From positions 124,001 through 188,000 of the forward strand of contig NZ_AGFF01000023.1 in NCBI RefSeq assembly GCF_000226215.1: 64,000 bases of DNA, read 5' to 3'. Positions 22,376 through 31,736 of the stretch are shown here, in pieces. Under the pieces are notes generated by a model that was not told the DNA's origin, ran no database searches, and saw only the letters and a program-made list of their open reading frames with translations. This DNA is from Dietzia alimentaria 72. Lineage in GTDB: Bacteria > Actinomycetota > Actinomycetes > Mycobacteriales > Mycobacteriaceae. The position numbers and the translations under genes were made by a program. How positions within the stretch are numbered: position 1 is the first letter of the stretch; each line of letters opens with the position of its first letter.

Positions 22376-23404
22376 TCAGGTGCGAGCGTCCCCGCCCCCG
22401 CCGCCGGGCCGGGGGAGGATGATCGCCCGGTCGTCGGTAGGTACCGGGTTGCCGCCCGTCTTGTTGGTGGTGCCGGCGAGGAGAACGCCGTCCGCGATCG
22501 CGGTGAGCCCGGTGAGTCGGCCGTACTCGCCCTCGGCGAGTGGCTCAGGCTGACCGCGTGCAGCTCCTCCGGCGGTTTCCAGAGTGTCAACGCGCTGGGC
22601 ATCGGGCAGGGCGATCGTGAGCGATTGTTCGGTGGCGGCGCACCCACCCGCGGAGCGCTCACCCGGCCATGTCCATACGTTCCTGTCCGGCGTGCGGATC
22701 ACGGCGCCGCGGTCGGTGATGCTGGAGAGGAACACCTCGTCGCCGACAACGCACAAGCCCTGAATCCGGCCCAGTTCTCCCGCGACGACCTCGGGGTCCC
22801 CTGCGCGGCCGATGCCAGTGAATCCCGGGAAGCGGAGCAGTTCGCCGCCCACGCCGACCGTCATGACGTCGCCGACGAACGCCAGCCCTCCGCTGTCCGC
22901 CGGGGCGAGCTCGGCGACGGTTCGTGGTGCGTCACCCCGGGCGAGCCGCTCGACACGCGTGGGGCCCTCTCCGACGACAAGGAGATACACCAGGCGGTCC
23001 TGCGCGAAATCCGGTGAGGGCGCAATTGCGGCCACCCTGCCCGCGCCGGGGTCGACCCGGCCGAACTCCTCCGGATCGGCGTCGGGGGAGACGATCTTCA
23101 CCCCGCCGCTCGACTCGGCGACAAGGGCGCGGTCGCCCAGGCTCGCGACCGCGACGGCGGGCTCCAGGCAGGTGGCGATGACGGCAGGATCCGGGTCCAC
23201 ACACGGCCCCGACTCGGGCGGGGACTCCGGCTTGCCGGGATCGGACGACGACGGTGGCGGGGGAGGATGTGCCGGAGGGCTCGACGGCGCTGCCGCCATC
23301 CCCGGGCCGGGAGCGGGTGTGAACGGGTCATCGAGGCGATCGTCGAACCTCGCGCACCCGGTCATGGCGAGCGCCAGCACCAGGAGCAGAGGGAGCGATC
23401 TCAT
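22376..23404 (-). CDS. LppZ-like lipoprotein with six-bladed propeller (PQQ-sugar dehydrogenase-like)
   Basis: 342 residues from the ATG at 23404, which gives a clean lipoprotein signal: MRSLPLLLVLALAMTGC with lipid-modified Cys17. A Pro/Ser-rich low-complexity stretch (about 30-65) forms a wall-spanning linker. The remainder has glucose-sorbosone-dehydrogenase-like repeats: AVAVASLGDRALVAESSGGV, IAPSPDFAQDRLVYLLVV, GGLAFVGDVMTVG, GELGRIQGLCVVGDEVFLSS. The PQQ/calcium ligands are not clear, so enzymatic activity is uncertain. Position next to DoxX and PH-domain genes matches mycobacterial lppZ (Rv3006). It is divergent from the DoxX gene, with 67 bp between starts. Confidence 0.75.
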   Translation of the reverse strand: MRSLPLLLVLALAMTGCARFDDRLDDPFTPAPGPGMAAAPSSPPAHPPPPPSSSDPGKPESPPESGPCVDPDPAVIATCLEPAVAVASLGDRALVAESSGGVKIVSPDADPEEFGRVDPGAGRVAAIAPSPDFAQDRLVYLLVVGEGPTRVERLARGDAPRTVAELAPADSGGLAFVGDVMTVGVGGELLRFPGFTGIGRAGDPEVVAGELGRIQGLCVVGDEVFLSSITDRGAVIRTPDRNVWTWPGERSAGGCAATEQSLTIALPDAQRVDTLETAGGAARGQPEPLAEGEYGRLTGLTAIADGVLLAGTTNKTGGNPVPTDDRAIILPRPGGGGGDART

Positions 23405-23471
23405 ACCGACAAGACTACGACGCGCCGCGTCCGGGATGCTGCGACCCCCGACAGCGGCATATGGTCGGAGG

Positions 23472-24293
23472 GTGACTTCATCAGAGCCCGGAGACGACGC
23501 CCGTACCGAGATCATCCACGATGTCGACTACCCGCTCGACGTACCGAGCACCTCTGAGAGCGGAAGGAGTTCCGGTACCGGCGCTGCAATGGGAAGCACG
23601 GCGACAACGGCGTTCCCCGTCGCCGGACGCACCGACTACTCCCAATTCGCCGAATCGGGTGGCTATGACGTCTCGAGCCCACTGCCGTTCGGCGATCAAC
23701 CGACGACCGTTCCGCCCTCGCCCCGCAACGAGATTGGCCGTCGCGGAACCACGGACTTCGGCCTCTTCGTCCTGCGGCTGGTGGTGGGGGCGCTGCTCGC
23801 GATGCGCGGGTTGCAGAAACTCTTCGGGTTGTTCGGTGGCCCCGGGATCAACGGTTTCGCACAAACTCTGACCGACACGGGGTTCGAACAGGCGAAGCTC
23901 CTGGCGATTGCAGGCGGTGCGATTGAACTGGTCGCGGGCGTCATGCTCATCATCGGACTGGCAACGCCGATTGCCACGGCCGGACTGCTCGGACTCGTGG
24001 CACTGGGGATCGCGATCAGACTGACAGGACCCGATCAGATCCCGCTCCTGGGAGACACGGTTCGAGGACTCGAGACCCCGATTCTGTATGCCGCCGCGCT
24101 CTTCTCGTTGCTCTTTGCGGGCCCCGGCCGGTGGTCTATGGACCGCAGGTGGGGCTGGTCCCACCGCCCGCGTTTCAGCGGACTGGTGTGGCTGGTCGTC
24201 GTGGCACTTGCTGCCGGGATCGCCTGGTACTTCCTCAATGGCAGCAATCCTCTGAACTCGACCGCGGAGAGCGTCCCGGTCACCGCCGGCTGA
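23472..24293 (+). CDS. DoxX-like membrane protein with long hydrophilic N-terminus
   Basis: 273 residues from the GTG at 23472, behind GGAG at 23467-23470. The first 95 residues or so are hydrophilic and Ser/Thr/Pro-rich, predicted cytosolic. Then comes a DoxX-like core of four helices: FGLFVLRLVVGALLAMRGLQKLFGLF, KLLAIAGGAIELVAGVMLIIGL, ATAGLLGLVALGIAI and ILYAAALFSLLFAG, with a fifth helix near the C-terminus (LVWLVVVALAAGIAWYF). The RGLQKLFGLFGG motif and following GFE are typical of DoxX. In mycobacteria a DoxX protein supports oxidative-stress defence together with SodA and SseA; whether this one does is inference. Same order as Rv3006-Rv3005c. Confidence 0.8.
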   Translation: MTSSEPGDDARTEIIHDVDYPLDVPSTSESGRSSGTGAAMGSTATTAFPVAGRTDYSQFAESGGYDVSSPLPFGDQPTTVPPSPRNEIGRRGTTDFGLFVLRLVVGALLAMRGLQKLFGLFGGPGINGFAQTLTDTGFEQAKLLAIAGGAIELVAGVMLIIGLATPIATAGLLGLVALGIAIRLTGPDQIPLLGDTVRGLETPILYAAALFSLLFAGPGRWSMDRRWGWSHRPRFSGLVWLVVVALAAGIAWYFLNGSNPLNSTAESVPVTAG

Positions 24294-24484
24294 TCACCCG
24301 GCCTCGGTGTCGGGCCAAATCGTCGTCGTCATCCACCGAGTTGGACCGCGTCGTCACGTCGATCGTCACCACGTCCCCGTGACACACGAGCCCTCTCGAG
24401 CCGCCCGCGGCAGTCTCACAATACGCCCCGCCACGGGGTTACTCTCTTCACTGTCGACCGCCCGGCCGACCCGCTACGACTCGA

Positions 24485-25981
24485 ATGGGTACCGAAATGA
24501 CCGACTCCGGCCACACGGGCGGACTCCGTGAGTTCGTCTCGCATTCCGCCGGAGCCGTGGCTCTCGTTTGCGGCCTGTTCTTCCTGCTGTCCTTCATGTA
24601 TCTCGGCGGAACGGCCGACCCGCAATCCCACGCCAGGTACGTACCGGTGGCCGTGGTCGACCAGGACAAGGGGGCGACGCTAGACACTCCGGTGGGTACC
24701 CGGCAACTGGATGTCGGTAACCAGATCACCTCCGGCCTGTTGCAGAACAACGATTGGACCAAGATCCGACTTCACGTGGTGAGCGCTGAGGAAGCCGAAG
24801 AGGGCCTTCGCGGCGGGACGTACTTCGGCGTGATTCATATGCCGCCGGAGCTCAGCGAGAACGTGGTGGATCTGATCGAGGCCGCGGCGACCGAGTCGGG
24901 GGAGGCGGGCGATGTACCGGATACAGCTAGCGTCACCCTGGAGTACTCGCCCCGGGTCTCGATAGTTTCGGGGCAGGTCATGAACACCATGGCCGAGCAG
25001 ATGAGGGTGTCGCTCCACGAACGAATGGGGGCGACCGTTCTGAAGAATACCCAGTTGCTCGCGGAGGCCGAGGGCCAATCTGTCGGCGCCGCCGCGCAAC
25101 TGGCACTCGAGGACCCCGTGCGCGTCGACGTGACGGCCTGGAACCCGCTACCGGAGGGGATATCCAACGCCTCGTTGCCGATGTTCTACGCGCTCATCGT
25201 GATCCTTGCCGGATTTACCGGCGCCATGATCATCTCCGCACTGTTGGATGCCAGGCTGGGATTCGTCCCCCTCGAGATCGGGCCTCTCGCCCTACACCTC
25301 CACGTGGCCCCGTTCGGTCGTCTCCAGACGCTCGCCAGGAAGTGGGCGGTGACTCTCGTGACTGCTCCGCTTGTCTCCGGCCTGACGTTGTGGGCCGCCG
25401 ATATCGTGGGGATGACCGGGTACGACGTAGGGCACATGTTCTGGTTCTCGAACCTGGTGATCGTCGCGGTGGGCGTGTGTGCGCACACGATCATCGCCGC
25501 GATCGGCAACGCCGGACTACTTGTCAACCTGGTGGTCTTCGTGGTGCTGGGAATTCCCACATCAGGTGGAGCCACGCCTACGCAGATGCTGCCGCCGGTA
25601 TTCGCCGCGATCGGCGCCCTCGAGCCCATGCACCAGGCGTACCTGGGCCTACGGTCGATCATGTTCTTCGGCTCGAGTTGGGAGGCCGGGCTCGGGCACG
25701 CCGTGTGGGTCCTATTCGGCTGGCTTCTGGCGGGATTGATCCTGGGCGTTGCTGTGACACTCATCTATGAGCGGATGGGATTGCGCCGGCAGGCCGTCGC
25801 GGACCGCGTTCCCGCCGGCCGTGGCGTCGGTGTGGGGCGGTCTGCACGACGCTCGTCAGCCGGCGTCGGAACCGGTGGCGTCGTCGAGACCAGGAGCGGA
25901 GTAAGGGTCACGGATGCGACCACCGCTGGCCAGGGAGAGGCGGGGGAGGTCGTGGAACGAAACGCCACCCATCGCCACTGA
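24485..25981 (+). CDS. YhgE/Pip-like ABC-2 type membrane protein
   Basis: 498 residues (an ATG at codon 5, position 24497, is an alternative start). One N-terminal membrane helix (AVALVCGLFFLLSFMYLG), an external domain of about 175 residues beginning with the YVPVAVVDQDKGA motif seen in YhgE/Pip and ABC-2 permeases, then five or six C-terminal helices (MFYALIVILAGFTGAMIISAL, LVTAPLVSGLTLWAADIV, NLVIVAVGVCAHTIIAAIG, LLVNLVVFVVLGIPTSGG, AVWVLFGWLLAGLILGVAVTL). Members take part in export or phage/secretion functions; no ATPase gene is adjacent. The last 50 residues are low-complexity Arg/Gly/Thr and overlap the convergent PH-domain gene by 126 bp. Confidence 0.65.
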   Translation: MGTEMTDSGHTGGLREFVSHSAGAVALVCGLFFLLSFMYLGGTADPQSHARYVPVAVVDQDKGATLDTPVGTRQLDVGNQITSGLLQNNDWTKIRLHVVSAEEAEEGLRGGTYFGVIHMPPELSENVVDLIEAAATESGEAGDVPDTASVTLEYSPRVSIVSGQVMNTMAEQMRVSLHERMGATVLKNTQLLAEAEGQSVGAAAQLALEDPVRVDVTAWNPLPEGISNASLPMFYALIVILAGFTGAMIISALLDARLGFVPLEIGPLALHLHVAPFGRLQTLARKWAVTLVTAPLVSGLTLWAADIVGMTGYDVGHMFWFSNLVIVAVGVCAHTIIAAIGNAGLLVNLVVFVVLGIPTSGGATPTQMLPPVFAAIGALEPMHQAYLGLRSIMFFGSSWEAGLGHAVWVLFGWLLAGLILGVAVTLIYERMGLRRQAVADRVPAGRGVGVGRSARRSSAGVGTGGVVETRSGVRVTDATTAGQGEAGEVVERNATHRH

Positions 25982-26308
25982 GTCCTCGGACGTGGTCACC
26001 AGGCGTGCGAAGCCGTTCTTGGGGAACATGACCCCCTTGACCTCGTCCCAGGGGACGAACCGCCGAGAGGACCACGAAGACAGGTGGACACCATCAGCGT
26101 CCAGCCGGGTCCGGGTACGGGCGACCCACCAGGCGAAGGCGATCGGCAGCAACACCAACCAGCCGAGAGCCAGCGGGTAAACGGTGATGGGCCAGACGAT
26201 GGCGATGACGAAGATCGCGATGACGAGGTACGACATCGGATTGACTCGGAACAGTGCCCGGTCTTGAGGGGTCGACTCCGGGACGGGGGCTCTGAAAGGC
26301 GCGCTCAT
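25856..26308 (-). CDS. PH-domain membrane protein (Cfp6-like)
   Basis: 150 residues from the ATG at 26308. Two adjacent membrane segments (YLVIAIFVIAIVWPITVYPL, LGWLVLLPIAFAWWVA) are followed by a bacterial PH-type domain: RTRLDADGVHLSSWSSRRFVPWDEVKGVMFPKNGFARLV. This matches mycobacterial Cfp6 (Rv3004), which lies in the same place next to ilvB. Function unknown; the family is thought to be membrane-associated. It is divergent from the ilv operon, and its 3' end overlaps the YhgE-like gene in antisense. Confidence 0.8.
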   Translation of the reverse strand: MSAPFRAPVPESTPQDRALFRVNPMSYLVIAIFVIAIVWPITVYPLALGWLVLLPIAFAWWVARTRTRLDADGVHLSSWSSRRFVPWDEVKGVMFPKNGFARLVTTSEDSVAMGGVSFHDLPRLSLASGGRIRDPYSAPGLDDATGSDAG

Positions 26309-26359
26309 GATGAGGCCCAGTATGGCACCACCCACTATGTGGGATCGGAGTTCCACGAG

Positions 26360-26389
26360 TTGACGCTGCCGATGACGTCCACCTAGTCT
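26360..26389 (+). promoter_or_regulatory. Candidate promoter of ilvBNC
   Basis: TTGACG at 26360-26365 and TAGTCT at 26384-26389 with an 18-bp spacer. Transcription would begin near 26396-26397, exactly at the ATG of the leader peptide, implying a leaderless leader mRNA. Confidence 0.55.
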
Positions 26390-26396
26390 TAGTGCC

Positions 26397-26444
26397 ATGA
26401 ACACACGGAACGGTCTCGTACTCGGCCGGCGCGTCGGCGCCTGA
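26397..26444 (+). CDS. ilvBNC leader peptide
   Basis: A 15-codon frame encoding MNTRNGLVLGRRVGA, ending in TGA. It contains Leu-Val-Leu in a row and one more Val, the amino acids made by the downstream pathway. It precedes a GC-rich hairpin with a T-run at 26484-26507. Together these are the parts of a ribosome-mediated transcription attenuator, as described for ilvB genes in actinobacteria. No separate ribosome-binding site is visible; the predicted start of transcription coincides with the ATG. Only four regulatory codons are present, so control may be mild. Confidence 0.65.
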   Translation: MNTRNGLVLGRRVGA

Positions 26445-26483
26445 GCCGTCACCTGGCTTCTCGACGACGCGCACCCTCGCCGG

Positions 26484-26507
26484 CCCCGTGGCCGTCGGGG
26501 GTTTTTT
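26484..26507 (+). terminator. Attenuator terminator upstream of ilvB
   Basis: CCCCG (26484-26488) pairs with CGGGG (26496-26500) around a 7-nt loop, followed directly by G and six T residues (26502-26507). It lies 39 nt after the leader-peptide stop and 80 nt before the ilvB start, where a terminator would block the operon unless prevented. GC-rich segments within and after the leader (GGCCGGCGCG, CGCCGGCC) could form a competing antiterminator. Confidence 0.72.
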
Positions 26508-26587
26508 GTTGCCGGGTACCCGCGGGCCGACCGGGCTGCGGAGGGCGACAATCCACTGCTCCACGACCAGCATGAAGGATAGTTGAA

Positions 26588-28483
26588 GTGAGCGCACCAA
26601 CGGCACAGCCCGGACCACGTCCGGGTTCAGAGCAGAAGGCCCGGTCCACGGTCCCCGAGCGGATGACCGGCGCACAGGCGGTCGTCCGGTCCCTCGAGGA
26701 GATCGGGACCGAGGTCGTCTTCGGCATTCCCGGCGGGGCGATCCTGCCGGTCTACGACCCACTCTACGACTCGGCCAAGGTCCGGCACGTCCTGGTCCGG
26801 CACGAGCAGGGGGCCGGCCACGCCGCGACCGGATACGCACAGGCCACCGGCAAGGTGGGTGTCTGCATGGCGACATCCGGACCCGGCGCGACCAACCTGG
26901 TCACGCCCCTGGCGGACGCGCAGATGGACTCGGTCCCGATCGTCGCCATCACCGGGCAGGTCGGCACGGCCCTCATCGGGACGGACGGTTTCCAGGAAGC
27001 CGACATCTCGGGTATCACCATGCCCATCACCAAGCACAATTTCCTCGTCTCAAGTGGCGATGACATCCCGCGCATGATCGCCGAGGCATTCCACATCGCA
27101 CAGACCGGTCGCCCGGGGGCGGTGCTCGTGGATATCCCCAAGGACGTCCTCCAGAACGAGATGACGTTCTCCTGGCCGCCGGAGATGAAGCTTCCGGGCT
27201 ACCGTCCGGTCACCAAGCCGCACGGCAAGCAGATCCGCGAGGCCGCGCGGATGATCGCCAAGGCCGATCGCCCGGTGCTCTACGTCGGTGGCGGCGTGAT
27301 CAAGGCCGACGCCTCGGCCGAGCTGATGGAGCTCGCCGAGTTGGCGGGAATTCCCGTGGTCACGACGTTGATGGCTCGGGGTGCGTTCCCGGATTCGCAC
27401 CGGCTGCATTACGGAATGCCGGGAATGCACGGCGCGGTCGCGGCGGTGGCAGCCCTGCAGCGGTCGGATCTACTCATCACCCTCGGAGCGCGGTTCGACG
27501 ACCGGGTGACCGGCCGCCTCGATACGTTCGCCCAGGGTGCCAAGGTGATCCACGCGGACATCGACCCGGCGGAGATCGGCAAGAACCGTGCCGTCGACGT
27601 GCCGATTGTCGGCGATATCAGGGAGGTTCTCGTCGAACTGGTCGAGACACTTCGTGCCGAGCGGGACTCCGGGGTGCTGGATGCGCCGGTCGCGTGGGTG
27701 GGTCAGCTCGATGAGATCCGCGACGAGTACCCGCTCGGGTACGCCCCGCAGTCCGACGGTTCCCTGTCGCCCGAGTACGTCATCGAACGACTCAGCGCGG
27801 CGGCCGGGCCAGATGCCATCTACTGCGCGGGCGTGGGCCAGCACCAGATGTGGGCCGCCCAGTTCGTCCAGTACGAGAAGCCGCGCACATGGCTCAACTC
27901 GGGCGGGCTCGGAACCATGGGTTACTCGGTGCCCGCCGCCATGGGTGCCAAGTTTGGTCGCCCTGACGCCGAGGTGTGGTCCATCGACGGCGACGGTTGC
28001 TTCCAGATGACCAACCAGGAGCTCGCCACCTGCGCGATCGAGGGCGCGCCGATCAAGGTGGCCCTGATCAACAACGGCAACCTGGGCATGGTCCGGCAGT
28101 GGCAGACGCTGTTTTACGACAAGCGCTACTCGCAGACCGATCTGTCGACCCACTCGAGGCACATCCCGGACTTCGTCAAGCTCGGAGAGGCACTGGGTTG
28201 CGTGGCGTTCCGGTGTGAGCGTGCCGAGGACGTGGACGCCGTGATCGCGCAGGCGCGGGAGATCAACGACCGCCCGGTGCTCATCGACTTCGTCGTGGGC
28301 AAGGACGCCCAGGTGTGGCCGATGGTCGCAGCCGGCACGTCGAACGACGAGATCATGGCGGCACGGGACATCCGGCCGCTGTTCGACGACAACGACTCCG
28401 CAGCCGACGAGCCGGCGGAGATTCACGAGGTGACCGAGCGCATCGACGCTGCGGTGCTCGCCGACCAGGAGGAGGATCAGTGA
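26588..28483 (+). CDS. ilvB: Acetolactate synthase large (catalytic) subunit
   Basis: 631 residues, GTG start, with an AAGGA about 10 bp upstream. It is a ThDP/FAD enzyme that condenses two pyruvates (valine/leucine path) or pyruvate with 2-oxobutyrate (isoleucine path). The catalytic glutamate is E73 in [16 protein letters not shown]; the ThDP-magnesium motif is [21 protein letters not shown] with [12 protein letters not shown]; the FAD region includes [17 protein letters not shown] 30-residue N-terminal extension is like that of other actinobacterial IlvB1. First gene of ilvBNC; its TGA overlaps the ilvN start by 4 bp. Confidence 0.97.
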   Translation: MSAPTAQPGPRPGSEQKARSTVPERMTGAQAVVRSLEEIGTEVVFGIPGGAILPVYDPLYDSAKVRHVLVRHEQGAGHAATGYAQATGKVGVCMATSGPGATNLVTPLADAQMDSVPIVAITGQVGTALIGTDGFQEADISGITMPITKHNFLVSSGDDIPRMIAEAFHIAQTGRPGAVLVDIPKDVLQNEMTFSWPPEMKLPGYRPVTKPHGKQIREAARMIAKADRPVLYVGGGVIKADASAELMELAELAGIPVVTTLMARGAFPDSHRLHYGMPGMHGAVAAVAALQRSDLLITLGARFDDRVTGRLDTFAQGAKVIHADIDPAEIGKNRAVDVPIVGDIREVLVELVETLRAERDSGVLDAPVAWVGQLDEIRDEYPLGYAPQSDGSLSPEYVIERLSAAAGPDAIYCAGVGQHQMWAAQFVQYEKPRTWLNSGGLGTMGYSVPAAMGAKFGRPDAEVWSIDGDGCFQMTNQELATCAIEGAPIKVALINNGNLGMVRQWQTLFYDKRYSQTDLSTHSRHIPDFVKLGEALGCVAFRCERAEDVDAVIAQAREINDRPVLIDFVVGKDAQVWPMVAAGTSNDEIMAARDIRPLFDDNDSAADEPAEIHEVTERIDAAVLADQEEDQ

Positions 28484-28986
28484 CCGCTCGCTCCCACACA
28501 CTGAGCGTGCTGGTGGAGGACAAGCCGGGCGTGCTCGCCCGCGTGGCGTCACTGTTCTCCCGGCGCGGGTTCAACATCGAGTCCCTCGCGGTGGGACCGA
28601 CCGAGACCGACGGCCTATCGCGGATGACGATCGTCGTGGCCGTGGATGACTTCCCGCTCGAGCAGGTGACGAAGCAGCTCAACAAGCTGGTCAACGTCAT
28701 CAAGATCGTCGAACAGGACCCAGCTGGCTCCGTCGCCCGTGAGCTCACGTTGGTCAAGGTCCGCGCCGACGCCACCAACCGTGGCCAGATCGTGGAGATC
28801 GCCAGCCTGTTTCGCGCCCACGTCGTGGACGTCGCCCCGGAGTCGGTCACCCTCGAGGCGACCGGCACCCCGGACAAGCTCGACGCCCTCCTCCGGATGC
28901 TCGACGGCTACGGAATCCGCGAGATCGTGCAGTCCGGCATGGTCGCGCTGGGACGCGGCCCCAAGTCCATCACCACCACTCGATAG
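28480..28986 (+). CDS. ilvN: Acetolactate synthase small (regulatory) subunit
   Basis: 168 residues from the GTG at 28480, which overlaps the ilvB stop (GTGA) and follows a GGAGGAGG-like site at the end of ilvB. The N-terminal ACT domain ([25 protein letters not shown]) binds valine for feedback control, and the C-terminal ALS_ss_C domain ([24 protein letters not shown]) stimulates IlvB. Typical size and complete. The product acts as a tight complex with IlvB. Confidence 0.97.
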   Translation: MTARSHTLSVLVEDKPGVLARVASLFSRRGFNIESLAVGPTETDGLSRMTIVVAVDDFPLEQVTKQLNKLVNVIKIVEQDPAGSVARELTLVKVRADATNRGQIVEIASLFRAHVVDVAPESVTLEATGTPDKLDALLRMLDGYGIREIVQSGMVALGRGPKSITTTR

Positions 28987-30036
<1,050 letters not shown>

Positions 30037-30112
30037 GTGTTGCCGGTCTGATCTCGTGATGGCCCGGTAGGGTCTGCCGAGATTAAATCCAGACACTTTC
30101 AGGAGGACCGCC

Positions 30113-31729
30113 GTGCGCCGCTTCAACCGAGGAGTGGGTGCGGCGGTCCTCGCCGTTTCCCTAGTGGCCTCCACCGCCGCCTGCGCTTCCGACTCCGGGG
30201 GGCAAGGACCGGGAGTCGAGGTCGCGCAGGTCGAGGGCACCCGGGTCGCCGAGGATTCGGATGGCTCCGGCGTGGAGACATCCGGGTTGCTGCTGGAATC
30301 CGCGCCGGTTGTCGTGGTGGCAGCGCCGGACGCCGGGGCGCAGGCGCGCGCGGCGTCGGTGGCGGTGGGGCTCCGGGCCCCGATGTTCACCGTATTACCG
30401 GCTGGCGATGCTGAATTGTCGGCCGAGCTCGCCCGCCTCGGTGTGGAGAGGGTGCTACGAGTTGGTGACATCACGTTCGAACCCGACGACGGCGAGGTGG
30501 TGGACGCGCCGGAGGATCGCGCCGAGCTCGAGAAGCTGACTGGCATCTCATTCCGGTCCGAGGTCGAGATCCCCGAGTCGCTGATCGACGATCACGTGGT
30601 GCATCAGACGCCCGGCGAGCCGGCGCTCCTGGCCTCGGGGGCTACCACGTCGCGGGCGGCGAATCCCACGGACGTCGAGCCGTTCGAGATAGGCGAAGCA
30701 GCGTGGGACGGCGACGAAGCCCCTCGCATCCTGGTGCACGACAAGACGCCGGTCGCCGCTATCGCGACCGCGGTATCGGCAGGCGCCGCTGTGTCTCATC
30801 TGCGGGCGCCGGACCCGCGGGTCGACGGAGGTTCGGTCGAGGCTGTGCGCGATGCAGCGGCGGTGTACGCCCTGGGGCCAGAGTGGGGCACCGAGGACGA
30901 ACTCGCGGGTCGGATCGAGAAGGCTCGGACCGTTCCCGAGCTGCCGGGCGGCGGCCAGTTGGTGTTCCCAGGTCGTCGATTCGTGGCGGCATACGGCTCG
31001 CCCATCACCCCGCTGCTCGGGATCCTCGGTGAACAGGGGCCAGAGGAGAGCGTCGCCCGGGTGGAGACGCTGGTCGAGGAGTACCAGCCGTTCTCTCCTG
31101 AGCCGGTCATTCCCGCGTTTGAGATCATCGGCACGGTTGCCTCCAGTGAGCCGGGTGACGACGGAAACTTCACCAACGAGTGGGATCCCAGCGAGTTCGA
31201 ACCGCTGGTCGACGCCATCACCGACGCCGGCGGGTACGCCGTGATCGATCTGCAGCCCGGCATGGCGGACATGGTGGCCCAGGCCAAGATCTTCGAGGAC
31301 GTGCTCAGAAGGCCCGGGGTCGGACTGGCATTGGATCCGGAATGGATGCTCAAGCCGGGCCAGCAGCCGGGTGCGCAGATCGGGTCCGTCGACGCCGAGG
31401 AGATCAACCGGGTCATCGACTGGTTGGCCGATCTCACCCGGGACACCGGGGGTCCACAAAAATTGCTCATCCTGCACCAGTTCAACGCATCGATGATCAA
31501 AAATCGCGACAAGATCGACACCTCGCGGCCCGAACTGGCCATCTCGCTGCACGCAGACGGCCACGGCACCCCGGATCTCAAGATGGAGACGTGGGACGCG
31601 CTCCGCTCGGGCTTGTCGCCGGACATCTGGATGGCCTGGAAGAACTTCTACGACGAGGACACCCCCACCTTCACACCGGAGCAGACGATGGCGATCGAGC
31701 CGAGGCCGTGGTTCGTGTCGTACCAGTAG
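30113..31729 (+). CDS. Large exported lipoprotein of unknown function
   Basis: 538 residues with a GTG start behind AGGAGG. The signal peptide ends in the lipobox STAAC with Cys24, so it should be anchored on the outside of the membrane. The N-terminal half (residues about 60-250) alternates short beta and helix units (PVVVVAAPDAGAQARAASVA, PRILVHDKTPVAAIATAVSAG), recalling cell-wall-binding repeat-2 modules. The C-terminal half (ITPLLGILGEQGPEESVARVE onward) looks like a compact alpha/beta, possibly TIM-barrel, domain with conserved-looking acidic residues (YAVIDLQPGMADM, GLALDPEWML). I recognise no named family and no clear catalytic motif. It ends 7 bp before the convergent FAD-enzyme gene. 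Confidence 0.6.
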   Translation: MRRFNRGVGAAVLAVSLVASTAACASDSGGQGPGVEVAQVEGTRVAEDSDGSGVETSGLLLESAPVVVVAAPDAGAQARAASVAVGLRAPMFTVLPAGDAELSAELARLGVERVLRVGDITFEPDDGEVVDAPEDRAELEKLTGISFRSEVEIPESLIDDHVVHQTPGEPALLASGATTSRAANPTDVEPFEIGEAAWDGDEAPRILVHDKTPVAAIATAVSAGAAVSHLRAPDPRVDGGSVEAVRDAAAVYALGPEWGTEDELAGRIEKARTVPELPGGGQLVFPGRRFVAAYGSPITPLLGILGEQGPEESVARVETLVEEYQPFSPEPVIPAFEIIGTVASSEPGDDGNFTNEWDPSEFEPLVDAITDAGGYAVIDLQPGMADMVAQAKIFEDVLRRPGVGLALDPEWMLKPGQQPGAQIGSVDAEEINRVIDWLADLTRDTGGPQKLLILHQFNASMIKNRDKIDTSRPELAISLHADGHGTPDLKMETWDALRSGLSPDIWMAWKNFYDEDTPTFTPEQTMAIEPRPWFVSYQ

Positions 31730-31736
31730 GGGCGGC

